Source: Burkholderiaceae bacterium
Lineage (GTDB): Bacteria > Pseudomonadota > Gammaproteobacteria > Burkholderiales > Burkholderiaceae_C
Length of the DNA stretch: 64,000 nucleotides
Direction of reading: 5' to 3'
NCBI GenBank assembly: GCA_017856435.1
Contig: JAFMFB010000003.1
Span: forward strand, 27,234 to 91,233
Made by a program: the position numbers and the translations under genes. Below are positions 27,929 through 37,729 of this stretch, in pieces; the stretch's first letter is position 1, and every line of letters starts with the position of its first letter. A model generated the notes under the pieces. That model saw nothing but the letters and a program-made list of their open reading frames with translations, did no database searches and was not told the origin of the DNA.

Positions 27929-28711
27929 TCAAATGGTAAACATCATGGCGGTCAGGATGAAGTCCAGCCCCAGCACAGCCAGCGAGGCCATCACCACCGT
28001 GCGTGTGGTGGCACTGGAAACCCCCTCCGGGGTGGGTTGGGCCTCATAGCCCTGAAGCAGCGCCACAAAAGTCACGGTAAAACCAAACACCACACTCTTG
28101 ATGATGCCATTGCCCACATCTTTCCAGACATCAACACCGCCCTGAATCTGACTCCAGAAAGCGCCGCCATCGACGCCAATCATCAGCACCCCGACCACCC
28201 AACCGCCAATAATGCCCATCGCACTGAAGACCCCGGCCAACAAGGGCATGGCGATCACACCCCCCCAAAATCTCGGGGCCAGAACGCGCTGTACCGGATC
28301 CACCGCCATCATTTCCATCACACTGATTTGCTCGCCCGCTTTCATCAGTCCGATTTCCGCGGTCAGTGAGGTGCCGGCGCGGCCGGCAAAGAGCAGGGCC
28401 GTTACTACCGGGCCCAATTCCCTGACCAGGCTGAGAGTGACCAACAATCCCAGGGCCTCGGTAGAGCCATAGCGCTGCAGCGTGTAGTACCCCTGCAGGC
28501 CAAACACAAAACCGACAAACAGGCCTGAGACCGCAATGATTGCCAGCGAATAGTTGCCCAGGAAGTGAATCTGGTCGCGAACCAGCGAAAAACGACGCAG
28601 GCTGGCACCAAGAGTAGCTGATAGCTTGAGGAACAAGCGGGCTGCGTAACCAATATCGTCGAGCTTGCTGCGAACGCCATACCCGATATCCGATGGTTTG
28701 AGCCATTTCAT
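27929..28711 (-). CDS. mlaE: MlaE, permease of the phospholipid transporter
   Basis: MlaE is the membrane permease dimer of the MlaFEDB complex. The 260-residue protein has about five to six hydrophobic segments and the MlaE/PF02405 signature: [30 protein letters not shown] (in pieces), followed by [18 protein letters not shown]. The start overlaps the mlaF stop (ATGA). Confidence 0.96.
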   Translation of the reverse strand: MKWLKPSDIGYGVRSKLDDIGYAARLFLKLSATLGASLRRFSLVRDQIHFLGNYSLAIIAVSGLFVGFVFGLQGYYTLQRYGSTEALGLLVTLSLVRELGPVVTALLFAGRAGTSLTAEIGLMKAGEQISVMEMMAVDPVQRVLAPRFWGGVIAMPLLAGVFSAMGIIGGWVVGVLMIGVDGGAFWSQIQGGVDVWKDVGNGIIKSVVFGFTVTFVALLQGYEAQPTPEGVSSATTRTVVMASLAVLGLDFILTAMMFTI

Positions 28712-29544
28712 AAAGCTGACCTCGCAGGATGGGCGACCGCAGTAAGCCCGAAGTCTTCCTCGACCGTAGCACCCGGGTAGTGAAATTGCACCGGCCCGTC
28801 CGACAGGGCATTGACATATTGGTAAATCAGTGGGTCCTTGCTTTGCCGAACCTGCTCAGGCGTCCCTTCCAGCGCCACCTTGCCGTTGGCCAGAATGATG
28901 ACATGGTCGGCAATCCCAAAGGTCTGTTCCAGTTCGTGGGACACAAAGATGCTGGTCAGGCCCATGGCGTCGTTAAGATGCCGTATCAGGCGTGCAGCCG
29001 TCCCAAGGGAAATTGGATCGAGACCGGAGAACGGCTCGTCATACATCACCAGCTCCGGGTCCAGCGCGATGGCCCGAGCCAAGGCAATGCGGCGCGCCAT
29101 GCCGCCTGAGACCTCGCTCGGCATCAGATCGCGCGCACCGCGAAGACCCACTGCATTGAGTTTCATCAACACAATGTCGCGAACCAGGGCTTCGGGAAGG
29201 TCGGTATGTTCACGCAGTGGAAAGGCAACATTCTCAAAGACATCTAGGTCAGCGAACAAGGCGCCAAACTGAAACAACATGCCCATGCGACGGCGTGCCG
29301 CATAGAGACGCTCCTGATCCATCAGGGTGACATCGTCCCCATCAAACAGGAGTTCTCCTTTTTGAGCACGGTTTTGCCCCCCAATCAAGCGAAGAACGGT
29401 CGTCTTGCCGCCACCAGAGGCCCCCATCAGGGCAGTGACCTTGCCGCGTGGCACGCGCATCGACACATCATCCAGAATGATTCGATCGGAATACCCGAAG
29501 GTCAGGTTCCGTAGTTCGACAAGAGTGTCCGAATTCGTAGCCAT
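28708..29544 (-). CDS. mlaF: MlaF, ATPase of the phospholipid transporter
   Basis: MlaF powers phospholipid movement by MlaFEDB at the inner membrane. The 278-residue ATPase has Walker [14 protein letters not shown], signature [18 protein letters not shown], Walker [14 protein letters not shown] and H-loop SHELEQ. A C-terminal extension follows ([11 protein letters not shown]...). The ATG lies only eight bases after a 24-bp perfect palindrome and lacks a recognisable Shine-Dalgarno sequence. It opens the mlaFEDACB group downstream of gltBD. Confidence 0.95.
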   Translation of the reverse strand: MATNSDTLVELRNLTFGYSDRIILDDVSMRVPRGKVTALMGASGGGKTTVLRLIGGQNRAQKGELLFDGDDVTLMDQERLYAARRRMGMLFQFGALFADLDVFENVAFPLREHTDLPEALVRDIVLMKLNAVGLRGARDLMPSEVSGGMARRIALARAIALDPELVMYDEPFSGLDPISLGTAARLIRHLNDAMGLTSIFVSHELEQTFGIADHVIILANGKVALEGTPEQVRQSKDPLIYQYVNALSDGPVQFHYPGATVEEDFGLTAVAHPARSAL

Positions 29545-29552
29545 GAGAAAGC

Positions 29553-29576
29553 AGAAGCCGGAAATTTCCGGCTTCT
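29553..29576 (-). promoter_or_regulatory. 24-bp perfect palindrome between gltD and mlaF
   Basis: AGAAGCCGGAAA/TTTCCGGCTTCT reads the same on both strands without a single mismatch. As RNA it can form a GC-capped hairpin. On the minus strand it is followed by TTCTGCTTTCTC and then the mlaF ATG. It may be the gltBD terminator, a translational control hairpin for mlaF, or an operator. The tail is pyrimidine-rich but not a clean T-run. Confidence 0.6.
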
Positions 29577-29606
29577 AGGATGATAAGGGATAGAACCAGC
29601 GCCAGT

Positions 29607-31073
29607 TCAACGCGGCAGGTTGCTCGAACCCATCAGGTATTCGTCGATCGCGCGGGCGGCCTGACGACCTTCTCGAATGGCCCATACCACCAGGCTCTGG
29701 CCACGTCGCAAATCACCTGCAGCAAATACCTTGGGCGTACTGGTGGCATAGCCCCCCAGAGCGTCGGTTGAAGCCCGCGCATTGCCACGCGAATCCTTGT
29801 CCACCTTGAAACCATCCAGCAGGGTTGCCGCGGGGCTGGTAAAGCCCATGGCCAGCAACACCAGATCGGCCCGATACTCTTTCTCGGTGCCGGGTATCTC
29901 GACAAATTTGCCATCCTTCATGGTCACATGGACAGTCTTCAAGCCGGTCAGCTTGCCGTTCTTGCCGACAAACTCCTTGGTAGAAATCGCAAACTCACGG
30001 GCACAGCCTTCTTCATGGCTGGAGCTGGTCCGTAATTTCAGCGGCCAGTAGGGCCAGACCAAGGGCTTGTCTTCCTGCTCGGGGGGCATCGGCATGACTT
30101 CAAATTGGGTCACACTGGCAGCACCATGCCGGTTGCTGGTACCAACACAGTCTGAACCCGTATCGCCGCCACCAATCACGATGACATGCATGCCATCAGC
30201 GCGGATCTGGTCTTTCATCCTGACACCAGCGTTGACACGATTTTGCTGCGGCAGGAACTCCATCGCAAAATGAATGCCCGAGAGATCACGCCCGGGCACG
30301 GGCAGGTCTCTGGATTGCTCAGCGCCCCCAGTCAGCAAGACCGCGTCATAGTCTTTCTTCAATTGGTCGGGGCTGATGACCTGCTTGGCCCAGTTGGTGA
30401 TTTTGGAAGCCTCGGGCATCTCGCCAACCAAGGTGCCGGTCCTGAAGACAACCCCTTCCGCCTCCATTTGCTGAACACGGCGGTCAATATGTTTCTTGTC
30501 GAACTTGAAGTCCGGAATGCCAAAACGCAGCAAACCACCAATCGTGTCGTTCTTTTCAAATACCGTGACTTCATGCCCCGCTCGGGCCAACTGCTGAGCG
30601 GCCGCCATGCCTGCAGGCCCGGACCCTACGACCGCGATCTTTTTGCCGGTTTTTGTCTCAGCGGGCTGGGGCTTGACCCAACCATGCTCCCAGGCACGGT
30701 CGATGATGGCGTGCTCAATGGATTTGATGCCTACGGCATCATCATTGATGTTCAACGTGCATGCCGCCTCGCACGGGGCAGGGCAGACACGGCCGGTGAA
30801 ATCAGGGAAGTTGTTGGTGCTGTGCAAAACTGCAATGGCATTTTGCCAGTCGCCACGGTAGACCAGATCATTGAAGTCAGGAATGATGTTGTTGACCGGA
30901 CATCCGCTGTTGCAGAAAGGTGTTCCGCAATCCATGCATCGCGCGCCCTGCAGTTTGGACTGCTCATCGCTGAGTCCAATCACGAATTCCTGGTAGTTTT
31001 TCACGCGCTCGACGGCCGGCGTGTAGCCCTCCTCGATACGCTCATACTCCATAAAGCCTGTAACTTTTCCCAT
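29607..31073 (-). CDS. gltD: Glutamate synthase small subunit GltD
   Basis: GltD takes electrons from NADPH through FAD and passes them to GltB via Fe-S clusters. The 488-residue protein has the N-terminal cysteine-rich cluster [36 protein letters not shown] (in part), an FAD-binding [17 protein letters not shown], and an NADPH-binding [13 protein letters not shown]. It lies 71 bp after gltB. Confidence 0.97.
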   Translation of the reverse strand: MGKVTGFMEYERIEEGYTPAVERVKNYQEFVIGLSDEQSKLQGARCMDCGTPFCNSGCPVNNIIPDFNDLVYRGDWQNAIAVLHSTNNFPDFTGRVCPAPCEAACTLNINDDAVGIKSIEHAIIDRAWEHGWVKPQPAETKTGKKIAVVGSGPAGMAAAQQLARAGHEVTVFEKNDTIGGLLRFGIPDFKFDKKHIDRRVQQMEAEGVVFRTGTLVGEMPEASKITNWAKQVISPDQLKKDYDAVLLTGGAEQSRDLPVPGRDLSGIHFAMEFLPQQNRVNAGVRMKDQIRADGMHVIVIGGGDTGSDCVGTSNRHGAASVTQFEVMPMPPEQEDKPLVWPYWPLKLRTSSSHEEGCAREFAISTKEFVGKNGKLTGLKTVHVTMKDGKFVEIPGTEKEYRADLVLLAMGFTSPAATLLDGFKVDKDSRGNARASTDALGGYATSTPKVFAAGDLRRGQSLVVWAIREGRQAARAIDEYLMGSSNLPR

Positions 31074-31144
31074 GATATTTCCTGTCGATTCAGATGACGG
31101 CTGAGGGGCGGCAAATCTGCAGATTGCCCCTCAATGCCAGAGTC

Positions 31145-34100
31145 TTATTTGGCCGTTGCCGCTTCCTTTTTGGGGGTTCGCTTGGCATTCTTGGCGCTGA
31201 TTTCACCCAAGGCACGCTTGTACTCATTGGGAAAGACCTTGACGAACTTGGTCCTGACCTGTGCCCAGTTGTCCAGCAAATCGCGCGCACGTTTGCTTCC
31301 AGTCCAGCGGTTGTGATCTTCCAGCAACTTTTTCAACTGCACTTCATCGGCCTGACCACGGTGCCAGACGGCTCGGTCCACCTGCGCCTCCTGCTCGCTG
31401 GCTGGCAGCACCTTTTCAAGAGACACCATGGCGGTGTTGCAACGCTCGGCAAAGCGGCCGTCTTCGTCATAAACATAGGCAATGCCACCGCTCATGCCGG
31501 CCGCAAAATTTCGTCCGGTCTTGCCCAATACCGCCACCGTGCCGCCCGTCATATATTCGCATCCATGGTCTCCGGTTCCTTCAACCACAGTGGTGGCACC
31601 CGACAAGCGCACGGCAAACCGCTCACCGGCCACCCCGCCAAAGAAGGCCTCACCAGTGGTGGCGCCAAACATCACGGTGTTGCCCACAATGATGTTGTTG
31701 GTGGAAATGCCACGGAAATCGATGCTGGGTCGCACTACCACTCGGCCTCCGGACAGCCCCTTGCCGGTATAGTCATTGGCATCACCAATCAGGTACAAGG
31801 TAATGCCCTTGGCCAGAAAGGCACCAAAGGACTGACCGCCAGTGCCTTCGAGCTGGATTCGTATCGTGTCATCGGGCAAGCCTTCGGGATGCAGCTTGGT
31901 CAATGCGCCTGACAACATCGCGCCCACCGAGCGGTTGACGTTGCGGGCAGCCTCCATGAAATGAACCTTCTCGCCCTTTTCCAGCGCAGCCCTGGATTTT
32001 TGGATCAGCACCTGATCCAGGGCCTTGTCCAGCCCATGATCCTGTTCTGCCACATGCAGGCGGGGCACATCGGCCGGAACGATCGGCTGGGCCAAAAGAC
32101 GTGAAAAATCTAGGCCGCTGGACTTCCAGTGCTCGATGCCCTGGCGCATATCCAATAAATCCATACGCCCGATCATCTGGTCAAACTTGCGGATGCCCAG
32201 CTGCGCCATGATCTGTCGAACCTCCTCAGCGATAAAGAAGAAGTAATTGACCACGTGCTCCGGTTTGCCGGAAAACTTCTTACGCAGCAGCGGGTCTTGC
32301 GTCGCCACACCCACCGGACAGGTGTTGAGATGACACTTGCGCATCATGATGCAACCCTCCACCACCAGCGGAGCCGTTGCGAAACCGAATTCGTCAGCGC
32401 CCAGCAGGGCACCGATGGCAACATCGCGGCCAGTCTTGATCTGACCATCCACCTGTACGCGGATACGACCACGCAGGCGGTTGAGGACCAGGGTCTGTTG
32501 GGTCTCGGCCAAGCCGATTTCCCAGGGGCTGCCCGCATGTTTGATCGAAGACCAGGGCGAGGCACCGGTGCCGCCATCATGGCCGGCAATCACGAGGTGG
32601 TCGCTCTTGCATTTGGCTACGCCGGCGGCAATCGTGCCTACGCCAATTTCACTGACCAACTTGACGCTGACACTGGCATGGGGTGCAACATTCTTCAGAT
32701 CATGGATCAGCTGGGCCAGGTCCTCAATGGAGTAGATGTCATGGTGTGGCGGCGGAGAAATCAGCCCGACGCCCGGTACCGAATGACGCAATTTGCCGAT
32801 GTAGTCAGACACCTTGCCGCCAGGCAGTTGTCCCCCTTCGCCGGGCTTGGCACCCTGGGCCATCTTGATCTGGATCTGGTCTGAACTGACCAGGTAGTCG
32901 GCTGTTACGCCAAACCGGCCTGAGGCCACCTGCTTGATCTTTGATCTGAGTGAGTCGCCATCCTGCAAGGGGATGTCAACCTCAACTTGCTCATCGCCAA
33001 TCACGCTCTTGAGCGACTCGCCCTTTTTGATGACGATGCCTTTGAGTTCATTGCGGTAACGCGCCGGGTCTTCCCCGCCTTCGCCGGTATTGCTTTTACC
33101 GCCAATCCGGTTCATCGCAATGGCCAGGGTGGCATGCGCTTCGGTTGAAATTGACCCCAGGGACATGGCACCGGTTGCAAAGCGTTTGACAATTTCACTG
33201 GCGGGTTCCACCTCATCGATGGAGATGGCTTTGCTGGGATCAACCTTGAATTCGAAGAGGCCGCGTAGTGTCATCTGACGCTGGCTTTGATCATTGATGA
33301 TCTGAGCGTATTCCTTGTAGGTGCTGAAATTGTTGGCACGCGTGCTGTGTTGCAGTTTGGCAATTGCGTCGGGTGTCCACATGTGTTCTTCACCACGCGT
33401 GCGCCAGGCATATTCACCACCCGCATCCAGCATGTTGGCCAGAACCGGGTCCTGGCCGAAGGCTGCCTTGTGCATGCGAATGGCTTCTTCGGCAATTTCG
33501 AAAACGCCAATGCCCTCGACCCGGCTGGGTGTGCCTGTGAAGTACTTGCTGACGGTCTCGCTATTGATTCCAATTGCCTCAAATAGTTGGGCGCCACAAT
33601 AGCTCATGTAGGTGCTAACACCCATTTTGGACATGATCTTTGAGAGCCCCTTGCCGACCGCCTTGATGTAGTTGTAGATGGCCTTGTCGGCGCCAAGGTT
33701 GCCCGGCAGGTTTTTGTGCAAAGCCTCCAGGGTTTCAAGTGCGAGGTAAGGGTGCACCGCTTCGGCACCGTAGCCGGCCAGTACGGCAAAGTGATGAACT
33801 TCGCGCGCCGTTCCGGTCTCCACCACCAGACCAGCCGTGGTCCTAAGTCCTTCTCGGACCAGGTGCTGATGGATGGCTGACAGCGCCAGCAAGGCTGGAA
33901 TGGCCACTTGACCCGCTGCGATCGAACGGTCGCTGATGATCAGGATGTTGTGATTGCCCTTGATGGCATCTACAGCCTCGGCGCACAAGGAAGCCAGTTT
34001 GGCCTCAACGCCCTCATGACCCCAGGCCAGCGGATAGGTAATGTCCAGGGTATAGCTGCGAAATTTTCCCTGCGTGGTGGCCGCAATATTGCGCAGCTTG

Positions 34101-35899
34101 GCCATGTCCGTGAAGTCCAGGATAGGCTGGCTGACTTCGAGTCGCATCGGTGGATTCACCTGGTTGATATCCAACAGGTTTGGCTTGGGTCCGATAAACG
34201 ACACCAGGGACATGACGATGGCTTCGCGGATCGGATCAATCGGCGGATTGGTCACCTGTGCAAACAACTGCTTGAAGTAGTTGTAGAGCGGCTTATTCTT
34301 GTCTGACAGGACAGCCAAGGGGCTGTCGTTGCCCATCGATCCAATTCCTTCCTCCCCATTGGCTGCCATGGGCGCCATCAGGAACTTGAGGTCTTCCTGC
34401 GTCATGCCAAACGCCTGTTGACGATCCAGCAGACTTTGCGATACATGTTCGAGGGCCGCCGAGGAAGACTCCTCAACCTGAGTCTTGCTGGTCGCCTCCC
34501 CTTCACCCGCTATGGGCTGGATCACATCATCAAGTCGGATTCGCAGGTTTTCGATCCACTGTTTATAGGGCTTGCTGTTGGCAAGGCTGGCTTTGAGTTC
34601 TTCGTCATCGATCATTCGTCCCTGCTCAAGATCGATCAGGAACATCTTGCCAGGCTGCAGGCGCCACTTGCGTACGATCTTGTTTTCAGGGACGGGCAGC
34701 ACCCCAGACTCCGAACCCATGATCACCAAATCATCGTCTGTAATGCAGTAACGCGATGGCCTCAGTCCATTGCGATCGAGGGTCGCTCCGATCTGCCGGC
34801 CGTCGGTGAAGACAATCGACGCGGGACCATCCCATGGTTCAAGCATGGCGGCGTGGTACTCGTAAAAGGCTCTGCGCCGTTCGTCCATGGTTGTATGCTG
34901 CTCCCATGGCTCGGGAATCATCATCATGACGGCCTGGCTGATCGGATAACCTGCCATGGTCAACAATTCCAGGCAGTTGTCGAATGTGGCTGTATCAGAT
35001 TGGTCGGCAAAACTGATCGGGTAGAGTTTCTTCAGGTCAGGTCCGAGCACCGGGGAAGACATCACCCCCTCGCGGGCCTTCATCCAGTTGTAGTTGCCCT
35101 TGACCGTATTGATTTCTCCGTTGTGCGCAACATAACGGTAGGGATGGGCCAGCGGCCACTCTGGGAAAGTATTGGTCGAAAAGCGCTGATGGACCAGTCC
35201 CAGCGCTGAAATGCAGCGCTTGTCCTGAAGATCCAGGTAATAGGTACCCACCTGATCGGCCAGCAGCAGTCCCTTGTAGATGACCGTGCGGCTCGACATG
35301 CTAGGCACATAGTATTCCTTGCTGTGCTTTAGCTTAAGACCCTGAATCGATGCGCTGGCTGTCTTGCGGATGACAAAGAGCTTGCGCTCAAGGGCGTCCT
35401 GCACAATGACATCGTTGCCACGCCCGATAAAGACTTGCCTGAGCACTGGTTCTTTTTCACGTACCGTGGGTGACATGGGCATGTCGCGGTTGATCGGAAC
35501 ATCGCGCCAACCGAGCAAGACTTGCCCCTCGGTTTTGATGGCCCGCTCCATCTCTTGCTCACACGCCAGTCTTGAGGCATGCTCTTTTGGCAGGAAAATC
35601 ATCCCGACGCCGTATTCACCAGGTGGCGGCAACTCCACACCCTGTTTGGCCATCTCTTCCCGATAAAGCCCATCAGGAATTTGAATCAGGATGCCGGCAC
35701 CATCGCCCATCAGCTTGTCGGCGCCCACCGCACCCCGATGGTCGAGGTTTTCCAGAATTTTCAGCGCGCCGCTGACAATTTCGTGGGTCTTGGTGCCTTT
35801 GATGTGGGCAACAAAGCCAACCCCACAAGCATCATGCTCATTGTGGTTGGCATAAAGACCATTGTTTTGCAGATAGGAAATTTCGGCAGCCGTCGTCAT
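31145..35899 (-). CDS. gltB: Glutamate synthase large subunit GltB
   Basis: GltB converts glutamine and 2-oxoglutarate to two glutamates, the exit of the GS-GOGAT ammonia pathway. The 1584-residue protein has a class II amidotransferase domain with Cys25 in [14 protein letters not shown] after a 24-residue propeptide, a central domain, the FMN/synthase domain ([49 protein letters not shown] with [15 protein letters not shown] for the 3Fe-4S cluster), and a C-terminal beta-helix with repeated glycine motifs. AGGAG precedes the ATG. A sigma-70-like promoter is visible upstream. Confidence 0.98.
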   Translation of the reverse strand: MTTAAEISYLQNNGLYANHNEHDACGVGFVAHIKGTKTHEIVSGALKILENLDHRGAVGADKLMGDGAGILIQIPDGLYREEMAKQGVELPPPGEYGVGMIFLPKEHASRLACEQEMERAIKTEGQVLLGWRDVPINRDMPMSPTVREKEPVLRQVFIGRGNDVIVQDALERKLFVIRKTASASIQGLKLKHSKEYYVPSMSSRTVIYKGLLLADQVGTYYLDLQDKRCISALGLVHQRFSTNTFPEWPLAHPYRYVAHNGEINTVKGNYNWMKAREGVMSSPVLGPDLKKLYPISFADQSDTATFDNCLELLTMAGYPISQAVMMMIPEPWEQHTTMDERRRAFYEYHAAMLEPWDGPASIVFTDGRQIGATLDRNGLRPSRYCITDDDLVIMGSESGVLPVPENKIVRKWRLQPGKMFLIDLEQGRMIDDEELKASLANSKPYKQWIENLRIRLDDVIQPIAGEGEATSKTQVEESSSAALEHVSQSLLDRQQAFGMTQEDLKFLMAPMAANGEEGIGSMGNDSPLAVLSDKNKPLYNYFKQLFAQVTNPPIDPIREAIVMSLVSFIGPKPNLLDINQVNPPMRLEVSQPILDFTDMAKLRNIAATTQGKFRSYTLDITYPLAWGHEGVEAKLASLCAEAVDAIKGNHNILIISDRSIAAGQVAIPALLALSAIHQHLVREGLRTTAGLVVETGTAREVHHFAVLAGYGAEAVHPYLALETLEALHKNLPGNLGADKAIYNYIKAVGKGLSKIMSKMGVSTYMSYCGAQLFEAIGINSETVSKYFTGTPSRVEGIGVFEIAEEAIRMHKAAFGQDPVLANMLDAGGEYAWRTRGEEHMWTPDAIAKLQHSTRANNFSTYKEYAQIINDQSQRQMTLRGLFEFKVDPSKAISIDEVEPASEIVKRFATGAMSLGSISTEAHATLAIAMNRIGGKSNTGEGGEDPARYRNELKGIVIKKGESLKSVIGDEQVEVDIPLQDGDSLRSKIKQVASGRFGVTADYLVSSDQIQIKMAQGAKPGEGGQLPGGKVSDYIGKLRHSVPGVGLISPPPHHDIYSIEDLAQLIHDLKNVAPHASVSVKLVSEIGVGTIAAGVAKCKSDHLVIAGHDGGTGASPWSSIKHAGSPWEIGLAETQQTLVLNRLRGRIRVQVDGQIKTGRDVAIGALLGADEFGFATAPLVVEGCIMMRKCHLNTCPVGVATQDPLLRKKFSGKPEHVVNYFFFIAEEVRQIMAQLGIRKFDQMIGRMDLLDMRQGIEHWKSSGLDFSRLLAQPIVPADVPRLHVAEQDHGLDKALDQVLIQKSRAALEKGEKVHFMEAARNVNRSVGAMLSGALTKLHPEGLPDDTIRIQLEGTGGQSFGAFLAKGITLYLIGDANDYTGKGLSGGRVVVRPSIDFRGISTNNIIVGNTVMFGATTGEAFFGGVAGERFAVRLSGATTVVEGTGDHGCEYMTGGTVAVLGKTGRNFAAGMSGGIAYVYDEDGRFAERCNTAMVSLEKVLPASEQEAQVDRAVWHRGQADEVQLKKLLEDHNRWTGSKRARDLLDNWAQVRTKFVKVFPNEYKRALGEISAKNAKRTPKKEAATAK

Positions 35900-35931
35900 G
35901 GCCTGCTCCTAGGTTTAAGAGGGGGGAGGCA

Positions 35932-35960
35932 AGCATAGTCGATCGCCCCAGAACTGCCAA
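35932..35960 (-). promoter_or_regulatory. Likely sigma-70 promoter of gltBD
   Basis: On the minus strand TTGGCA (-35, five of six) and TATGCT (-10, four of six) are separated by exactly 17 bases. The predicted start would lie about 25 bases before the gltB ATG. The end of the RAYT element begins seven bases upstream of the -35 hexamer. No other good promoter is visible in the 68 bp between gltB and that element. Confidence 0.6.
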
Positions 35961-35967
35961 GCAAAAT

Positions 35968-35982
35968 AAATTGGGGTCAGAT
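35968..35982 (+). repeat. Left terminal inverted repeat of the RAYT element
   Basis: AAATTGGGGTCAGAT, perfect inverted match to 36815-36829. It lies seven bases upstream of the predicted gltB -35 hexamer. Confidence 0.8.
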
Positions 35983-36070
35983 TCTAATTTTATTAAAATC
36001 AAACCAAATTGAATTTAATTAGGGACAGATTAAAAAAGATTAACTTTGGCCGTCATCAAGCCGCATAGGA

Positions 36071-36772
36071 CTAGCTCGGTTGCTTCTGTGAGGTTTTGGG
36101 CCGACCAGGTGGCAAGGGGTTGACCCGTCGTTGCGTCAGTCCCTGGAGCTCACGTATAAACTTTGGATCTCCCAAGGCCCAGCCGTGAAGCACCGATTCC
36201 GTCAATCTGGCCTGCTGATTGGCACTGAGTCCGCCGTTGACCAACTGCTTGTAGGCCACTTCACGGGCAAAGGGTGTATTGCCCATCGACCAATAGAGAG
36301 AGGGTGGCGTGATCAGTCGGTCGTGGCTCAAACCGGCGTAGTGTCCATAACTCGACCAGATGAAACCCTGGGCATGTTCAACCAGCCCGGCGCGCACCGG
36401 ATTGAGATCGATGTAGGCCATACATTTCAGCAGGTAGGCCTCACTGTCGATCAGGTTGGATCTGTAGCGTCCCTCCCAGAGAGTTCCGCTACGCACATGA
36501 CGGTTGTTGAAATAACGGACATAGCGCCTTCCCACGGACTGCATGAACTTGGGCAGGGAATCATTTTGCTGTGGCGTCACCAGAAGATGAAAATGATTGT
36601 CCATCAGGACATAAGCATGGACCGCCACCTGGCTGGCTAGCGAGTACTCATGCAAAAGTGCGAGCATAAAGCGTCGATCAGCCTCGTCCAGAAAAATCTG
36701 CTGCCGGTTGTTCCCCCTCTGTATGACATGGTGCGGGTAATCGGCAACTGTAAGTCTGGGCAGGCGAGCCAT
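36071..36772 (-). CDS. REP-associated tyrosine transposase (RAYT, Y1/HUH family)
   Basis: A single-strand HUH endonuclease of the IS200-like Y1 family, linked to mobilising short repeats. The protein starts MARLPRLTVADYPHHVIQRGNN, contains the HUH motif in LMDNHFHLLVTP and the catalytic tyrosine in AYIDLNPVRAGLV, with GTLWEGRYRSNLI typical of RAYTs. About 233 residues, apparently intact. The track start at 36781 is a TTG; the ATG at 36772 is preferred, though no Shine-Dalgarno is visible. It is flanked by inverted repeats, so it is probably a recent or once-active insertion. Confidence 0.9.
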   Translation of the reverse strand: MARLPRLTVADYPHHVIQRGNNRQQIFLDEADRRFMLALLHEYSLASQVAVHAYVLMDNHFHLLVTPQQNDSLPKFMQSVGRRYVRYFNNRHVRSGTLWEGRYRSNLIDSEAYLLKCMAYIDLNPVRAGLVEHAQGFIWSSYGHYAGLSHDRLITPPSLYWSMGNTPFAREVAYKQLVNGGLSANQQARLTESVLHGWALGDPKFIRELQGLTQRRVNPLPPGRPKTSQKQPS

Positions 36773-36805
36773 GTTCAGCAAGTTCGAAGTGAAACAAATG
36801 GAATG

Positions 36806-37729
36806 TTAAATGTTATCTGACCCCAATTTGGTTGAATGATCCAAAAACGCAAACCGGCTCTGAATCAGCGATTCCAGACCAAACTCTTTCAGAATGGCTC
36901 GTAGCCGCTGGGCGGCTGAATATTTTTTCTGGCCGCTATACCGCGCAAGAATCAACTCGTTTTTCAGGCTGTGCTCCCATCCCACCAGCTCGGTCACCGT
37001 GACCTGGTAACCGCAAGCCTCAAGATAAAGGCAGCGCAGCACGTTGGTAATCTGACTTCCCAGTTCACGGGTGTGCAGAGGGTGTCGCCAAAGCTCGGCC
37101 AGCGGAGTCCTGGAAAGGGACAAGGCCTTACCAGAATTGAGCACCCGCGCCACCTCTGCCTGACAACATGGCACGATCACGATGTAGCGAGCATGCTTGC
37201 GCAGACCGAATGTGATCGCGTCATCGGTGGCGGTATCGCATGCATGCAAGGCCGTCACAAGGTCAACTTGCTCTGGCAGTTGATTGGATTGCAGTGAATC
37301 CGCAACGCTCAGGTTAAGAAACGCCATACGATCAAAACCCAGTTTCTCCGCCAGTTGCACAGACTTTTGCACCAATTCATTTCGGGTCTCGATGCCGAAA
37401 ATACGGCCCCAGGCTCTGGACTTGAAAAAAAGGTCGTAAATGATGAAGCCCAGGTAGGATTTACCAGCCCCATGATCTGCCAGCGTGATCTCAGCCGTTG
37501 CACCTGGGGATTGCGCCTCAAGCTCCAGCAAACACTTTTCAATAAATTGGTAGAGGTGAAATACCTGCTTGAGTTTGCGCCGTGAGTCCTGATTCAGCGC
37601 ACCCTCGCGGGTCAGGATGTGAAGCTCTTTGAGCAATTCCACCGATTGGCCGGGTCGCAGTTCCGGTAGAACATCGCTCAAGGTAGAAGCTTTTTGAGGT
37701 TGGCCCGAACTAGCCATATTTTTTCTCAT
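36806..37729 (-). CDS. SAM-dependent methyltransferase (Methyltransf_32-like)
   Basis: A cytosolic class I methyltransferase resembling the PF13679 group. The product shows a glycine-rich SAM loop ADHGAGKSYLGFIIYDLF, GIETRNELVQKS after strand 2, and the family-typical VTALHACDTATDDAI and IVIVPCCQ segments. Substrate unknown. The ATG at 37729 overlaps the MFS stop as ATGA; the track start lies deep inside that gene. The last codons and the stop come from the RAYT terminal repeat, so the native C-terminus may have been replaced. Confidence 0.8.
   Translation of the reverse strand: MRKNMASSGQPQKASTLSDVLPELRPGQSVELLKELHILTREGALNQDSRRKLKQVFHLYQFIEKCLLELEAQSPGATAEITLADHGAGKSYLGFIIYDLFFKSRAWGRIFGIETRNELVQKSVQLAEKLGFDRMAFLNLSVADSLQSNQLPEQVDLVTALHACDTATDDAITFGLRKHARYIVIVPCCQAEVARVLNSGKALSLSRTPLAELWRHPLHTRELGSQITNVLRCLYLEACGYQVTVTELVGWEHSLKNELILARYSGQKKYSAAQRLRAILKEFGLESLIQSRFAFLDHSTKLGSDNI
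36815..36829 (-). repeat. Right terminal inverted repeat of the RAYT element
   Basis: ATCTGACCCCAATTT on the plus strand, the inverted partner of 35968-35982. It encodes part of the last residues (KLGSDNI, then stop) of the neighbouring methyltransferase ORF. Confidence 0.8.

Larger units (their letters stand above)
35968..36829 (-). mobile_element. RAYT/IS200-like element bounded by 15-bp inverted repeats
   Basis: AAATTGGGGTCAGAT at 35968-35982 is repeated exactly in inverted orientation at 36815-36829, on either side of a REP-associated tyrosine transposase gene. A degenerate direct copy, AATTAGGGACAGATT (13 of 15 against AATTGGGGTCAGATT), sits at 36017-36031 inside the left end. Left-end DNA is AT-rich compared with its surroundings. 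The element spans about 862 bp and shows no target duplication, as expected for HUH-type elements. Confidence 0.75.

Noticed and set aside
30186-31097. 303-residue plus-strand ORF
   Set aside because: Shadow of gltD; histidine- and cysteine-rich composition arises from the reverse frame.
34418-35209. 263-residue plus-strand ORF
   Set aside because: Shadow of gltB inside its amidotransferase and central domains.
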